Of a stretch of DNA of 64,000 bases, positions 7,278-15,883 are shown one piece after another. Within the stretch, counting starts at the first letter, position 1. Each line of letters opens with the position of its first letter. Source of the stretch: Fibrobacter sp. UWB10. GTDB lineage: Bacteria > Fibrobacterota > Fibrobacteria > Fibrobacterales > Fibrobacteraceae. Position numbers and translations under genes: made by a program. Where the stretch lies: positions 1 to 64,000 of the forward strand of contig NZ_FXUE01000003.1 in the NCBI RefSeq assembly GCF_900182935.1, in the 5' to 3' direction. A model generated the notes under the pieces. It ran no database searches. It was not told where the DNA came from and worked only from the letters and a program-made list of their open reading frames with translations.

Positions 7278-7886
7278 ATGCTTGAATTTTTCATTGCTGC
7301 GCTTGTGGTGGCGGTTGCTCCCGGCCCCGATAACCTGTTTGTGCTTGCGCAAAGTGCAACTCATGGTGCCAAAGCGGGTTTTTGCGTAATTTGCGGCCTT
7401 TGCACGGGTATTGTCATCCAGGTGACCTTGCTGGTGCTTGGTGTTTCGGCTTTAATTGCCGCAAGCCCGAAAGCGTTCTTTGTCATGCAGTGCCTGGGTG
7501 CGACTTACCTGCTTTATTTGGCGTACAAGAGTTTCCGGGTGCGTGCCGGAACCGTGAAATTAAATGAAAATGGCGAGCGTTTGCCTCTTCGCAAACTCTA
7601 CTTGCGCGGCATTATCATGAACATCACGAACCCGAAGGCGGTGTTGTTCGCGCTTTCGTTCATTCCGCCGGCTGTTAAAATGGATAGCCCGTTGAATCCG
7701 ACCGTTCAAATGGCGATTCTCGGGGCGGAATTTATTCTGGCGACTTTTATTGTGTTCGGCTCGGTAGCGCTTTTGGCGGGTGCCGTCAAGAAGTTTATGC
7801 TCAAGAGCCCGAAGGCGAACCGCAACCTCAATTGGTTCAGCGGTGTCGTATTCGTGCTTCTCGCAGTCGCGTTGTTCGCACTATAA
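7278..7886 (+). CDS. LysE/RhtB-family amino-acid exporter
   Basis: The protein has 202 residues and about six membrane segments. The family signature near the N-terminus is present as VAVAPGPDNLFVLAQSATHGAKAG, followed by the second-helix region CTGIVIQVTLLVLG and the middle ITNPKAVLFALSFIP motif (N-P-K-A). Members export amino acids or their analogues by proton antiport; the substrate cannot be read from sequence. Length is normal for RhtB-type members (~205). The 3' end overlaps the convergent nrnA gene by 6 bp. Confidence 0.9.
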   Translation: MLEFFIAALVVAVAPGPDNLFVLAQSATHGAKAGFCVICGLCTGIVIQVTLLVLGVSALIAASPKAFFVMQCLGATYLLYLAYKSFRVRAGTVKLNENGERLPLRKLYLRGIIMNITNPKAVLFALSFIPPAVKMDSPLNPTVQMAILGAEFILATFIVFGSVALLAGAVKKFMLKSPKANRNLNWFSGVVFVLLAVALFAL

Positions 7887-8840
7887 TTGCTTTTCAATCA
7901 GCTTCAGAATTTTTTCGATGGCCACTTCGGGGGCGTCGCTGGTGTCACCGCCGGCGGCTCGGGTGTGGCCGCCTCCGCCGAATTCCTTGGCGATAGCGTT
8001 TACGTCTACAAAGTAGTTGCTGCGGAGGCTGATTTTGTACTTCCCGTTTACGGGGTACAAAAGCAAGGCCACTTCGGTGCCGCCGACTTCGCGGATGGTG
8101 TCAATGACGGTGGAAAGTTCCACGGGCGTGACACCGAAGCGTTCCATGTCTTCGGGCGTGATGTAGCTGTAAACGACTTTGCCGCCCAAGCCGAGCTTGC
8201 ATTGTTGCATGGCATAGCCCGTAATGAGCGTCTGCTTGTAGGTGCGGGTGTAGTAAGTCTCGTTCACGATTTTTGCGAAGTCGACGCCAGCTTCAATCAA
8301 GTCACCCACCACCTGCATGGTGCGCTTGCCGGTGCAGCTGTACTTGAAGGCGCCGGTGTCGTGTACAATTCCGAGGTACAGGGAACTGGCGGTGTCGCGG
8401 CTGATTTTAGCCTTGTCGAGGTTTACGTATAGAACCTCGCTGGCGGAGCTTGCTTCGGGCTCTACCAGGTTCAGGGTGCAAAGATTCAGCGGGTTAGAAA
8501 TATGGTGGTCGATGTTGATGGTCTTCTTGGCGGCCTTGATACATTCGGCACCGCCTGCGCCTACGCGTTCAAAGCTTGGGGTGTCCATCAGGAATGCCAA
8601 GTCGTAAGGCTTGCCGCCATTGCTTTCGGCTGTCCAGGTGGATTGGGCATCGCTTGCCCCACGCAAAATCTTGTAGCTGTCGGGGAAGTTTTCAAGGTAC
8701 AGATCCACGCTAATGCCCGGATAGTTGTCCTTGATGTAGTTGTAAATGCCCGTGGTAGAACCCACGCAGTCGCCGTCCGGGCGCACATGCCCGAAAATGG
8801 CCACAGTCTTCGCTTCGCTTAATAATTCATCGATCTTCAT
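7881..8840 (-). CDS. nrnA: DHH-family oligoribonuclease / pAp phosphatase
   Basis: The 319-residue protein has the DHH phosphoesterase motifs in order: HVRPDGDCVGS (H18, D22, D24), FLMDTPS (D86), IDHHISN (111-113) and, in the DHHA1 half, FGGGGHTRAAGG. NrnA enzymes degrade 2-5-nt RNA remnants and dephosphorylate 3'-phosphoadenosine 5'-phosphate in the cytoplasm, using two metal ions. Length and motif spacing match NrnA rather than RecJ or GdpP (no PAS or membrane part). The gene is divergent from the HAD phosphatase gene across a 59-bp gap. Confidence 0.88.
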   Translation of the reverse strand: MKIDELLSEAKTVAIFGHVRPDGDCVGSTTGIYNYIKDNYPGISVDLYLENFPDSYKILRGASDAQSTWTAESNGGKPYDLAFLMDTPSFERVGAGGAECIKAAKKTINIDHHISNPLNLCTLNLVEPEASSASEVLYVNLDKAKISRDTASSLYLGIVHDTGAFKYSCTGKRTMQVVGDLIEAGVDFAKIVNETYYTRTYKQTLITGYAMQQCKLGLGGKVVYSYITPEDMERFGVTPVELSTVIDTIREVGGTEVALLLYPVNGKYKISLRSNYFVDVNAIAKEFGGGGHTRAAGGDTSDAPEVAIEKILKLIEKQL

Positions 8841-8899
8841 GCTAATGAATATAGCAATGAATAATGTGTAATGTGTGATGGTTTTCTATATTGCGTCGC

Positions 8900-9727
8900 A
8901 TGAAACTCCTTTTTACAGATCTTGATGGTACGCTCCTGACCGACGACAAGCAGATTCTCGATGTGGACATGAAGGCTATCGAGGGTATGCTTGAACGCGG
9001 GCACAAACTGGTGCTCTGCACCGGGCGTCCGCTCACGAGTGCAAAACAGCTTGCGCAAAAGTACGGCTTCGACAAGCCGGGCTTTTTCCTGGTGAGTTTC
9101 AACGGCGGGCTCATTTACGATTACGCCACCGAACAGTCTATTCTAACGCGTTACATCCCGGTAGAATCGGTCAAGTTCATTATGGATGCAGCTCACCGTG
9201 CGGGCATGCATGCGCACACCTACTCGGGCGACTTGGTGGTTTCGGAATACGAAACGGAACAGCTCAAAACCTACTGCCGGCTAATGAAGATGGATTACGT
9301 GGTCGTCAAGGATATTCGCGACTACTACGGCGAATTCATCAATGTGGTCGTCAAGCCGCCTATCAAGGTGAATATCATTACGCCTTTCGATCACGATAGC
9401 CTGCTGGATTTCCGCACCGAAATGCGCAAGACTACGGCGGGCAAACTCTTTGACGTGTTCAGCAAGCCTGAAATGCTCGAATTTTCGCACATGCAGTCTA
9501 ACAAGGGCGATGCGGTGCTGTTTATGGCCGATTTTTACAAGGTCCCGCTTTCGGACACTATTGCCGTGGGCGACGAAGAAAACGATTGCCCCATGATCGA
9601 GGCCGCTGGGGTGGGGGTGGCAATGCTGAATGCCTCTCCGGTTGCCAAAAAAGCTGCCAATTACGTGACTACGGTTGACAATAACCACGGTGGAATTGCT
9701 GAAGTTATTGAAAAATTCGTGATTTAG
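8900..9727 (+). CDS. Cof-type HAD-IIB phosphatase
   Basis: With ATG 8900 the product has 275 residues and starts MKLLFTDLDGTLL, placing nucleophile D7 and acid D9 in the normal position. A TTG at 8891 would add three residues without benefit. Other HAD motifs are LCTGRP (motif II Thr), the CNGD region replaced by SNKGDAVLF (motif III Lys) and AVGDEENDCPMI (motif IV acids). The Cof-type cap domain lies between. Such proteins dephosphorylate sugar phosphates, flavin or pyridoxal phosphates; the substrate here is unknown. The C-terminal helix AEVIEKFVI is typical. It appears to be a single-gene transcript. Confidence 0.88.
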   Translation: MKLLFTDLDGTLLTDDKQILDVDMKAIEGMLERGHKLVLCTGRPLTSAKQLAQKYGFDKPGFFLVSFNGGLIYDYATEQSILTRYIPVESVKFIMDAAHRAGMHAHTYSGDLVVSEYETEQLKTYCRLMKMDYVVVKDIRDYYGEFINVVVKPPIKVNIITPFDHDSLLDFRTEMRKTTAGKLFDVFSKPEMLEFSHMQSNKGDAVLFMADFYKVPLSDTIAVGDEENDCPMIEAAGVGVAMLNASPVAKKAANYVTTVDNNHGGIAEVIEKFVI

Positions 9728-9741
9728 GCATTTTTATCTCA

Positions 9742-9762
9742 AATATTCCAACTTGGAATATT
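9742..9762. promoter_or_regulatory. 21-bp perfect palindrome ahead of the FIST-GGDEF operon
   Basis: Arms AATATTCCAA and TTGGAATATT flank a central C, with no mismatch. The palindrome sits 15 bp after the HAD gene stop and about 80 bp before the FIST-GGDEF start. A run of eight T follows 8 bp downstream, so it could also belong to a terminator, but a one-base centre is poor for a hairpin loop and fits a dimeric repressor site better. Confidence 0.45.
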
Positions 9763-9840
9763 GGTGGTAATTTTTTTTGAACAAAAAAGTATTCTTTGGA
9801 GTATCTTCTATATAAATGTTATAGGGGATGCTCCAATTAT

Positions 9841-11718
9841 ATGAAACAATTTCAATTTGATTACCATAGCATAACTTCGCTGAAACGGGACCTTGACAAG
9901 ATTAGCCTTTGGTGCAAGTCAAGAGTGTTTTCTCATGTGGTATTTCAGATTTATTCCAATTCTATGGATAAGGGGCAAATTGATCTTGTCTGCGACGTTA
10001 TTTCGCAGAATTTCCCGGATTCCATTTACATGGGCTGCTCTACGGGCGGCAATATTGTAGATGGGCGAATGTCTAATGCCGAAATTTCGGTTATTTGTAC
10101 GATTTTTGAATATCCAACGACACAGCTGAAGTTGTTGCAGTATACCATTAGTGCAGATAATGTCGTTGATGTGGTTGAGAGCATAAAAGAAGAAATCAAG
10201 GCGAATCCATGGGCGAAGGCTGTTGAATTGCAACTGACGACTCTTGGTGTATCCATGACTCCGTTCTGCGATGCGTTCAAAGATGTGGATCCTTCGATTG
10301 CAATTTTTGGCGGTGGCGCCATTAATCCGAGTTTGACTAGTACAGAAACCTGCGTGTTTTCGAATGTGGGAGGGTATTCTGGAAAGGGAATGCTTGTTTT
10401 GTTGATGGGCGGTGATGACTTTTTTGTCCATACTTCTCACGTGATTGGCTGGAAACCCCTTGGCCGTGAATTTGTCGTGACTAAGGCTGTAGGCCCCGTG
10501 CTTTATGAATTGGATGGCATGCCTGCTTATGAAATTTATCATCGCTATTTGAATATTCCGAACGACGAACATTTTATTTATAACACGTTGGAATTCCCGC
10601 TGTTCTACAAGCGCAACGGAATCGATATCATGCGTTCGCCTGTGGCCTGTAATGAAGACGGTTCTGTGGTCATGTCGTCGGATATCGAAGAAGGCGTGAA
10701 AGTGCGCCTTGCCTATGGTGACCCGTGGACGATTCTTGCGAGTGTCCGGAAAGATGGCCGCGATGTCGGGGTGTTTAGCCCTGAAATTATCAAGGTCTTT
10801 TCTTGTGTGGTTCGTCGAATTTTCTGGGGCAAAGAAGAAATTAGCGGTGAAACGCTCCCGCTACAGAGCATTGCGTCTACTTCGGGCTTTTATTCCTCTA
10901 GCGAATTCTTGCGTACGGGCTGTTGCGTGAATCAGCATAATGCAACCCTTGTGATAGCGGGAATGCGCGAAGGCAGTGGCGGGGACCGTTACGATTTTGA
11001 AATGCCTCAGGAGGCTTTCTCGGGCAAGGTTTCCATGATTAACCGCCTGGCCACCTTTATTGACGTGACGGCTCAGGAACAAGCCGAAACTTATGCGAAA
11101 CTGCAGTTGACCTCTATTACGGATTCCTTGTCAGAGGTGTTTAACCGAGGTGAAATCCAACGCCGAATTACCAGATGTGTGGAATTAGGGCGGCCTGGTT
11201 GCCTGGTGATGCTTGATATCGATAATTTTAAACAAATTAACGATATCTGGGGCCACAAGGAAGGCGATGTTGTCATTCAAGAAATTAGCCATGTCTTGCG
11301 AAGGGTTGCCGATGAAACCGGTGTATCCGGGGTTGAAGCCGCCAATTTTGATATGGTTGATTTCCGGGCCATGTGTGCAAAGGAATTTGAACTTCATGGT
11401 GGTAATGCCTTGCGGCCTGTACCGGTAATTATGGATGTGAAATCTCCTATTGGCCGTTGGGGAGGCGAAGAATTCATGGTGCTTTTGCAGGATTCCTCGT
11501 TAAAAACGGCTATAGATTTTGCTGATAGGGTGCGTGTCGCGTTCAATGATATTACATTTGAAAAAGCTGGACGTCGTTCCGTGAGTGCCGGTGTAACCGA
11601 ACTTCGGAGGGGCGAAAGCGCTGATACCGCATTAGTTCGCGTCGATAAGGCTCTTTACAGGGCCAAGAAAAATGGCAAGAACTGCGTTGTGGTGTCTGAA
11701 GGAGAAAATGATGGATAG
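9841..11718 (+). CDS. FIST sensor - GGDEF diguanylate cyclase
   Basis: I chose ATG 9841 (625 residues); a TTG at 9796 would add 15 residues lacking homology. Residues ~15-215 form a FIST N-terminal domain (YMGCSTGGNIVDG, AIFGGGAINPSL) and ~220-400 a FIST C-terminal domain (IGWKPLGREFVVTKAVG, EFPLFYK, VRLAYGDPWTIL). FIST domains sense small ligands, often amino acids. Residues ~421-615 are a GGDEF domain with LDIDNFKQIND near 458 and an intact GRWGGEEF active site (541-545), so it should make cyclic-di-GMP. The spacing between these motifs is 82 residues instead of about 42, showing an insertion of some 40 residues. No RxxD inhibitory site precedes GGEEF. No membrane segment is seen. The next gene encodes the opposing phosphodiesterase and overlaps its end. 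Confidence 0.88.
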   Translation: MKQFQFDYHSITSLKRDLDKISLWCKSRVFSHVVFQIYSNSMDKGQIDLVCDVISQNFPDSIYMGCSTGGNIVDGRMSNAEISVICTIFEYPTTQLKLLQYTISADNVVDVVESIKEEIKANPWAKAVELQLTTLGVSMTPFCDAFKDVDPSIAIFGGGAINPSLTSTETCVFSNVGGYSGKGMLVLLMGGDDFFVHTSHVIGWKPLGREFVVTKAVGPVLYELDGMPAYEIYHRYLNIPNDEHFIYNTLEFPLFYKRNGIDIMRSPVACNEDGSVVMSSDIEEGVKVRLAYGDPWTILASVRKDGRDVGVFSPEIIKVFSCVVRRIFWGKEEISGETLPLQSIASTSGFYSSSEFLRTGCCVNQHNATLVIAGMREGSGGDRYDFEMPQEAFSGKVSMINRLATFIDVTAQEQAETYAKLQLTSITDSLSEVFNRGEIQRRITRCVELGRPGCLVMLDIDNFKQINDIWGHKEGDVVIQEISHVLRRVADETGVSGVEAANFDMVDFRAMCAKEFELHGGNALRPVPVIMDVKSPIGRWGGEEFMVLLQDSSLKTAIDFADRVRVAFNDITFEKAGRRSVSAGVTELRRGESADTALVRVDKALYRAKKNGKNCVVVSEGENDG

Positions 11719-13366
11719 CGTTGTCAAGCGAAAAATTGATTCCCTGTATGGGGCGTTCTCTGTTCTTGCAAACGGGGCGTATACTTATGTTACCGATATG
11801 AAGACCGATTGGACCCGTTGGTCTAAAGAGGCTGTTCACTATTTTGACTTACCAGATGAATATATGCAGGGGGTTGCCTATACCTGGATGGAAAGAATCC
11901 ATCCGGATGACCGAGCCGCCTATAAAGAAAACATTGATAAGGTTATGTCCGGCGAGACGAACGAACATAATCTTCAATACCGTGTGCTGACCAAAGATGG
12001 CCGCTACATTGTTTGCACATGCCGAGGTGTATTGCTCCGTAACGAAAATGGTACTCCGGACTACTTCGGCGGGATAATCAAGAATAATGACACCCTGAGC
12101 TATTTTGACGATGTTTCCAATATGAGAAGCCTTTATGGCTTTTTAGAAGACCTGCAGTCGACGAGTTGGCGTGGCGAAAGCTTGCAGATTATGATTTTGG
12201 GCATTAATGATTTTTCTCGCCTGAATGAAATTTACGGCTACACGTTCGGAAACCGCGTGCTCCAAGATTTTTCGAAGATGATTAAGGTCGAAGCTCATGG
12301 CATGGGCGATTGGTACCGAATGGATGGAACCAAGTTCGCCATCATCTGTAAGAAGGCTTCTGTCGATGACCTTCAGAATTTGTACAAACGAATTCAGTAC
12401 AATTCCTTGCACGAATTTAATGTGGACGGATCCCGCGTGGTTCTTTCGTTCGTAGCTGGCGCTGTTAATTTGGACAAATTTGATGTCAGCGTAGAAACGG
12501 TTTATTCTTGCTTGCGCTTTGCCTATTACGAATCCAAGAACAATCATTTGGGCGAGTTGTACGTTCTTAAGAACGATGTGAACGATGACAAGCGTTTTGC
12601 CATTGAACGAATCAATGTGATCCGCAACAGCATCGTGAACAATTGCGAAGGCTTCTACTTGTGCTACCAGCCGATTGTCGATGCAGACTCCGAAAAGATT
12701 ATCGGTGCCGAAGCCTTGATCCGCTGGAAAAACGATGAGTACGGCGTTGTCCCGCCTGTACAGTTTGTAGATGTTTTGGAACAAGATAACTTGTTCCCGG
12801 AACTGGGTAAATGGATTTTAAGAACCTCTATCAGAGATGCTAAAAAATTCCTAGATGCTTACCCAAACTTTGTAATCAATGTGAACCTTTCGTACACGCA
12901 GCTTGAAAAGCCGGACTTTGTCGAAAGTGTGCTTTATATTCTAGATCAAGAAAAGTTCCCGCCACAGAATTTGTGCTTGGAAATAACGGAACGCTGCCGC
13001 CTTTTGGACATGACGCTTCTGAAGGATATTTTCACACAGCTTCGTAATCGTGGTATCAAGGTGGCTCTTGACGATTTCGGCACAGGATTTAGCTCCATTG
13101 GCGTGTTGCGTGAAATCCCGGTGACCACGGTGAAAATTGACCGTAGCTTTGTCATGAATATCGAACAGGATCCTTCTGACCAGAAGACGGTACGTTTTAT
13201 TTCGGAACTGGCTGATTCCTTCTCGTCGTCGGTGACGGCTGAAGGTATCGAAACGCCTGAAATGCGTGAATTCTTGCTTCGCTTTAAAATCAAGAGCTTG
13301 CAGGGGTTCTATTATTCGAAACCGCTCCCTGTTGACGAGTTTATGGACAAATACGTGAATGTGTAG
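11711..13366 (+). CDS. PAS - degenerate GGDEF - EAL cyclic-di-GMP phosphodiesterase
   Basis: ATG 11711 has AAGGAG (11699-11704) at proper spacing, giving 551 residues; ATG 11708 is possible. Residues ~25-115 form a PAS domain of the PAC-containing type (WMERIHPDDRAAY, RVLTKDGRYIVC). Residues ~135-290 are GGDEF-like, but the active site reads RMDGTKF (203-209), so it cannot be a cyclase and may instead regulate. Residues ~310-550 are an EAL domain with all key residues: GAEALIRW (332-339), NVNLS, EITER, LDDFGTG (DD at 454-455), VKIDRSF, AEGIET and the QGFYYSKPL end. It should hydrolyse cyclic-di-GMP to pGpG. It overlaps the FIST-GGDEF gene by 8 bp, so synthesis and breakdown are co-expressed. 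Confidence 0.92.
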   Translation: MDSVVKRKIDSLYGAFSVLANGAYTYVTDMKTDWTRWSKEAVHYFDLPDEYMQGVAYTWMERIHPDDRAAYKENIDKVMSGETNEHNLQYRVLTKDGRYIVCTCRGVLLRNENGTPDYFGGIIKNNDTLSYFDDVSNMRSLYGFLEDLQSTSWRGESLQIMILGINDFSRLNEIYGYTFGNRVLQDFSKMIKVEAHGMGDWYRMDGTKFAIICKKASVDDLQNLYKRIQYNSLHEFNVDGSRVVLSFVAGAVNLDKFDVSVETVYSCLRFAYYESKNNHLGELYVLKNDVNDDKRFAIERINVIRNSIVNNCEGFYLCYQPIVDADSEKIIGAEALIRWKNDEYGVVPPVQFVDVLEQDNLFPELGKWILRTSIRDAKKFLDAYPNFVINVNLSYTQLEKPDFVESVLYILDQEKFPPQNLCLEITERCRLLDMTLLKDIFTQLRNRGIKVALDDFGTGFSSIGVLREIPVTTVKIDRSFVMNIEQDPSDQKTVRFISELADSFSSSVTAEGIETPEMREFLLRFKIKSLQGFYYSKPLPVDEFMDKYVNV

Positions 13367-13367
13367 G

Positions 13368-13385
13368 ATATAGTTCTTACTATAT
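13368..13385. promoter_or_regulatory. Short perfect inverted repeat between the EAL gene and the GT-C gene
   Basis: ATATAGT and ACTATAT are separated by TCTT and fill most of the 27-bp gap between the two genes. It may be a small operator or an RNA hairpin. No function can be assigned from sequence. Confidence 0.3.
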
Positions 13386-13393
13386 TTCTACGC

Positions 13394-15883
13394 ATGAAGA
13401 ATATTCTTGAACGTCTGGGCATTGGCCGCAGGCATTTTGCAGTAATTGGAATTACGCTTGCCGTTTTGGTAGTCGCATTCCTTATTTTCAACAACTTGAC
13501 CGTTTCGTATGCCCGTCGCTGGGATATTGATTGGGGCTATTACGCTATCCTTTCGACGTTCATTTTGCTGGTTGTTGGCGTCGCCGTCAACATTCCGGTC
13601 ATTGCGCAGGGGTGGAAAGGCTTTAAGCCGTCGGGCAAGAGCATTTGTGCTTTCGCTGGCATTGCGCTTGTATTTTCGGTGTTCATGTTCGGAAACATCA
13701 GTAACACGCACCGCGTGCTGAGTGATGAAACGAGCTGGGAGTCCATGGGACTCCAGATGTACTTTGAACATACGGGCGGTATCTGTAACGAAGGTGTATG
13801 GAGCAATGGGGTTCTTGATTGCAAGACCGAAGTGAACAACTTCAAGGGCAAGGCTCTCGGCTTTGTGTATTCCTTGGTGTTCAACTTTATGGAGCCTAAC
13901 CGCGATACGGCCTTGCTGGTGAACTACCCGTTCTATTTGCTCAGCCTATTGTTCTTCTTCTTTGCGCTTTCTAAGTGGTTCAAGAATGAATGGGCTGCGC
14001 TTGCGGCGACGGCGTTCTTGGGCGGTATGCCGATTTACTTGTTGCAGGCACGCTCTGCCTCGACCGAAGTTCTCTATATCTTCTTGCTTGCCGTACTGAT
14101 GGCGTGGTATGCTTTTGTGCCGGCAAATAAGGTGAACTGGAAACATTTCCTTTTGACGGTTCCTCTGCTCGGCTTTTTTGCGCAGACTCGCCAAGAGACC
14201 GTGTTTGCATTTATTCCGTTCGCCCTTTACTACTACAAGTATTTCTTTGAAAAGCCGCATAGGCTTCCGCTGTTTGTGGCTTCAGTGATTGCTGTGAGCT
14301 GGCCTTCGGTGAATACCATGGCGGCTTACCGTGGTTATGATTTCCAGGGCGGCGAACATGCGGCACATTCGTTAGAAAACTTCTGGTTTAACCTGAAGAC
14401 CAATATCGAAATCATGATGAACTTGGATCAGGATCCGTCGTTTGGCGGTATCATGCAGAATCCGTTCTACACGACTTTCACGATTATTTTGCTTGCGGCA
14501 ACGGCTTGGCTCCTGTTCCGTTTGATTTATTCCCGCAGGTATTGGCGCGGCGCATTGCTGGGCATTACGTTCTGCCTGCAGATTTTTGTGATTCTCTTGA
14601 ACGTGTCGGGTACGTTTACCATCGATATCAACCAGCGTTATGTGTTGGTGGCGCTCCCGCTGTTTGCGTTGATTATGGCGCTCGGTCTTTACGACGCCCT
14701 CGAATTTTCGACCAAGATGAAGCCCGATGCTGCTGGCAAGATTATTCTGGCTGTGGCAACGGCGTTATCGGTAGGCCTCATGATTTATCATGGCGACAGC
14801 TACCGTAACAACATGCTTTATTACAAGAATAAGCTCTTGGGTGAAGAAGATTACTTGGATAAGGCGCTTGAAAGCTATCCAAAGAATTCCATCTTTATTT
14901 ACGCTCGCCCCTGGCAGATGCTTGCTTCGGGCCATAGTTCCTTCAGTGAACGTTCCTTTATGAACTGGGACAACGAAACCTTTGCCAAGTGGCAGCAGGT
15001 GTCGGGCGGCAACATTTACATGGTGCGCGGTCAAGACGGCTATGGAGAACTGAACCGCAAGTCTCGCGTGGTGGGCTTCAAGACGACCGATCAGGTCGAT
15101 GAAATTTTGAAGGACTACAAGAGCGAACGAGTTCTGATTGAACCGAAACTGTTCGGATACCCGCTTGCCGTTTATAAGATTGCGGCAAAGAAGGGTGTGT
15201 CGACTTACTTGCAGAATTTCTTTGTGAGCGATATGGAAAACAATGCCATGGTCGTGAACAAGCGATTCCCCGAAACTATCACTTGCAATTATTCTCTGAA
15301 TGGCGAACTGCAAGAAGAATTGATGCTGTCGATGGAATCGGATACCTTGTTGCTGGATTCTTCCAAGATCCATGCAGGCATGAATCGCGTGACATTCGAA
15401 TGCATTATGCCGGATTCCGATACGCTGAAGCTGGCCAAGGATTTCTTTGTTGAATCTCCTGAGGTGGCATTGCTTTCGGAACTCAAGATGGATGGCTTTG
15501 AACAGGCTTGGGGCCAGCCGCAAAAGAATGCGTCGGTCGAACATCATAAGATTACGATTGACAAAGAAGTTTTCCGTTACGGAATTGGTTCGCATGCGCC
15601 GTCGTACTTAAGGTTTACACTCCCGCGTTCGTTCAACAAGTTCCATGCGACGATTGGTCTTGATGACGAAAGTGTCGGCGGTGATGGCGCCTCGTTCATT
15701 GTGATGGGCGATAACCGTGAACTTTTCCGCAGCAAGCGCTTGTATTCGACTGAAAAGCAGACGATTGCTGTTGATGTGACGGGCGTTCGCGTGCTTGAAC
15801 TTCGCTTGGATGAAGGCGACAAGCATGATAAGGACTATGACCACGGCGATTGGGCAAATGCTTGGTTGGAGGCTGTGCGTTGA
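13394..15883 (+). CDS. GT-C-type membrane glycosyltransferase with C-terminal NPCBM domain
   Basis: The product has 829 residues. The first ~480 residues hold about 11-12 membrane segments. After the third comes the loop VLSDETSWESMG, whose acidic pair fits the D-E/D-D site of the GT-C (dolichyl- or polyprenyl-phosphate-sugar using, PMT/ArnT-like) fold. LLQARSASTEVLYIFLLA and FFAQTRQETVFAF are typical following helices. A periplasmic region of ~350 residues follows. Its end (~700-829) is an NPCBM carbohydrate-binding module: FRYGIGSHAPSYLRFTLP, ATIGLDDESVGGDG, VLELRLDEG and HGDWANAWLEAV. The protein presumably glycosylates an exported substrate while holding glycan through NPCBM. The acceptor is unknown. 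It overlaps the next glycosyltransferase gene (TTGA), so the two are coupled. Confidence 0.8.
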   Translation: MKNILERLGIGRRHFAVIGITLAVLVVAFLIFNNLTVSYARRWDIDWGYYAILSTFILLVVGVAVNIPVIAQGWKGFKPSGKSICAFAGIALVFSVFMFGNISNTHRVLSDETSWESMGLQMYFEHTGGICNEGVWSNGVLDCKTEVNNFKGKALGFVYSLVFNFMEPNRDTALLVNYPFYLLSLLFFFFALSKWFKNEWAALAATAFLGGMPIYLLQARSASTEVLYIFLLAVLMAWYAFVPANKVNWKHFLLTVPLLGFFAQTRQETVFAFIPFALYYYKYFFEKPHRLPLFVASVIAVSWPSVNTMAAYRGYDFQGGEHAAHSLENFWFNLKTNIEIMMNLDQDPSFGGIMQNPFYTTFTIILLAATAWLLFRLIYSRRYWRGALLGITFCLQIFVILLNVSGTFTIDINQRYVLVALPLFALIMALGLYDALEFSTKMKPDAAGKIILAVATALSVGLMIYHGDSYRNNMLYYKNKLLGEEDYLDKALESYPKNSIFIYARPWQMLASGHSSFSERSFMNWDNETFAKWQQVSGGNIYMVRGQDGYGELNRKSRVVGFKTTDQVDEILKDYKSERVLIEPKLFGYPLAVYKIAAKKGVSTYLQNFFVSDMENNAMVVNKRFPETITCNYSLNGELQEELMLSMESDTLLLDSSKIHAGMNRVTFECIMPDSDTLKLAKDFFVESPEVALLSELKMDGFEQAWGQPQKNASVEHHKITIDKEVFRYGIGSHAPSYLRFTLPRSFNKFHATIGLDDESVGGDGASFIVMGDNRELFRSKRLYSTEKQTIAVDVTGVRVLELRLDEGDKHDKDYDHGDWANAWLEAVR

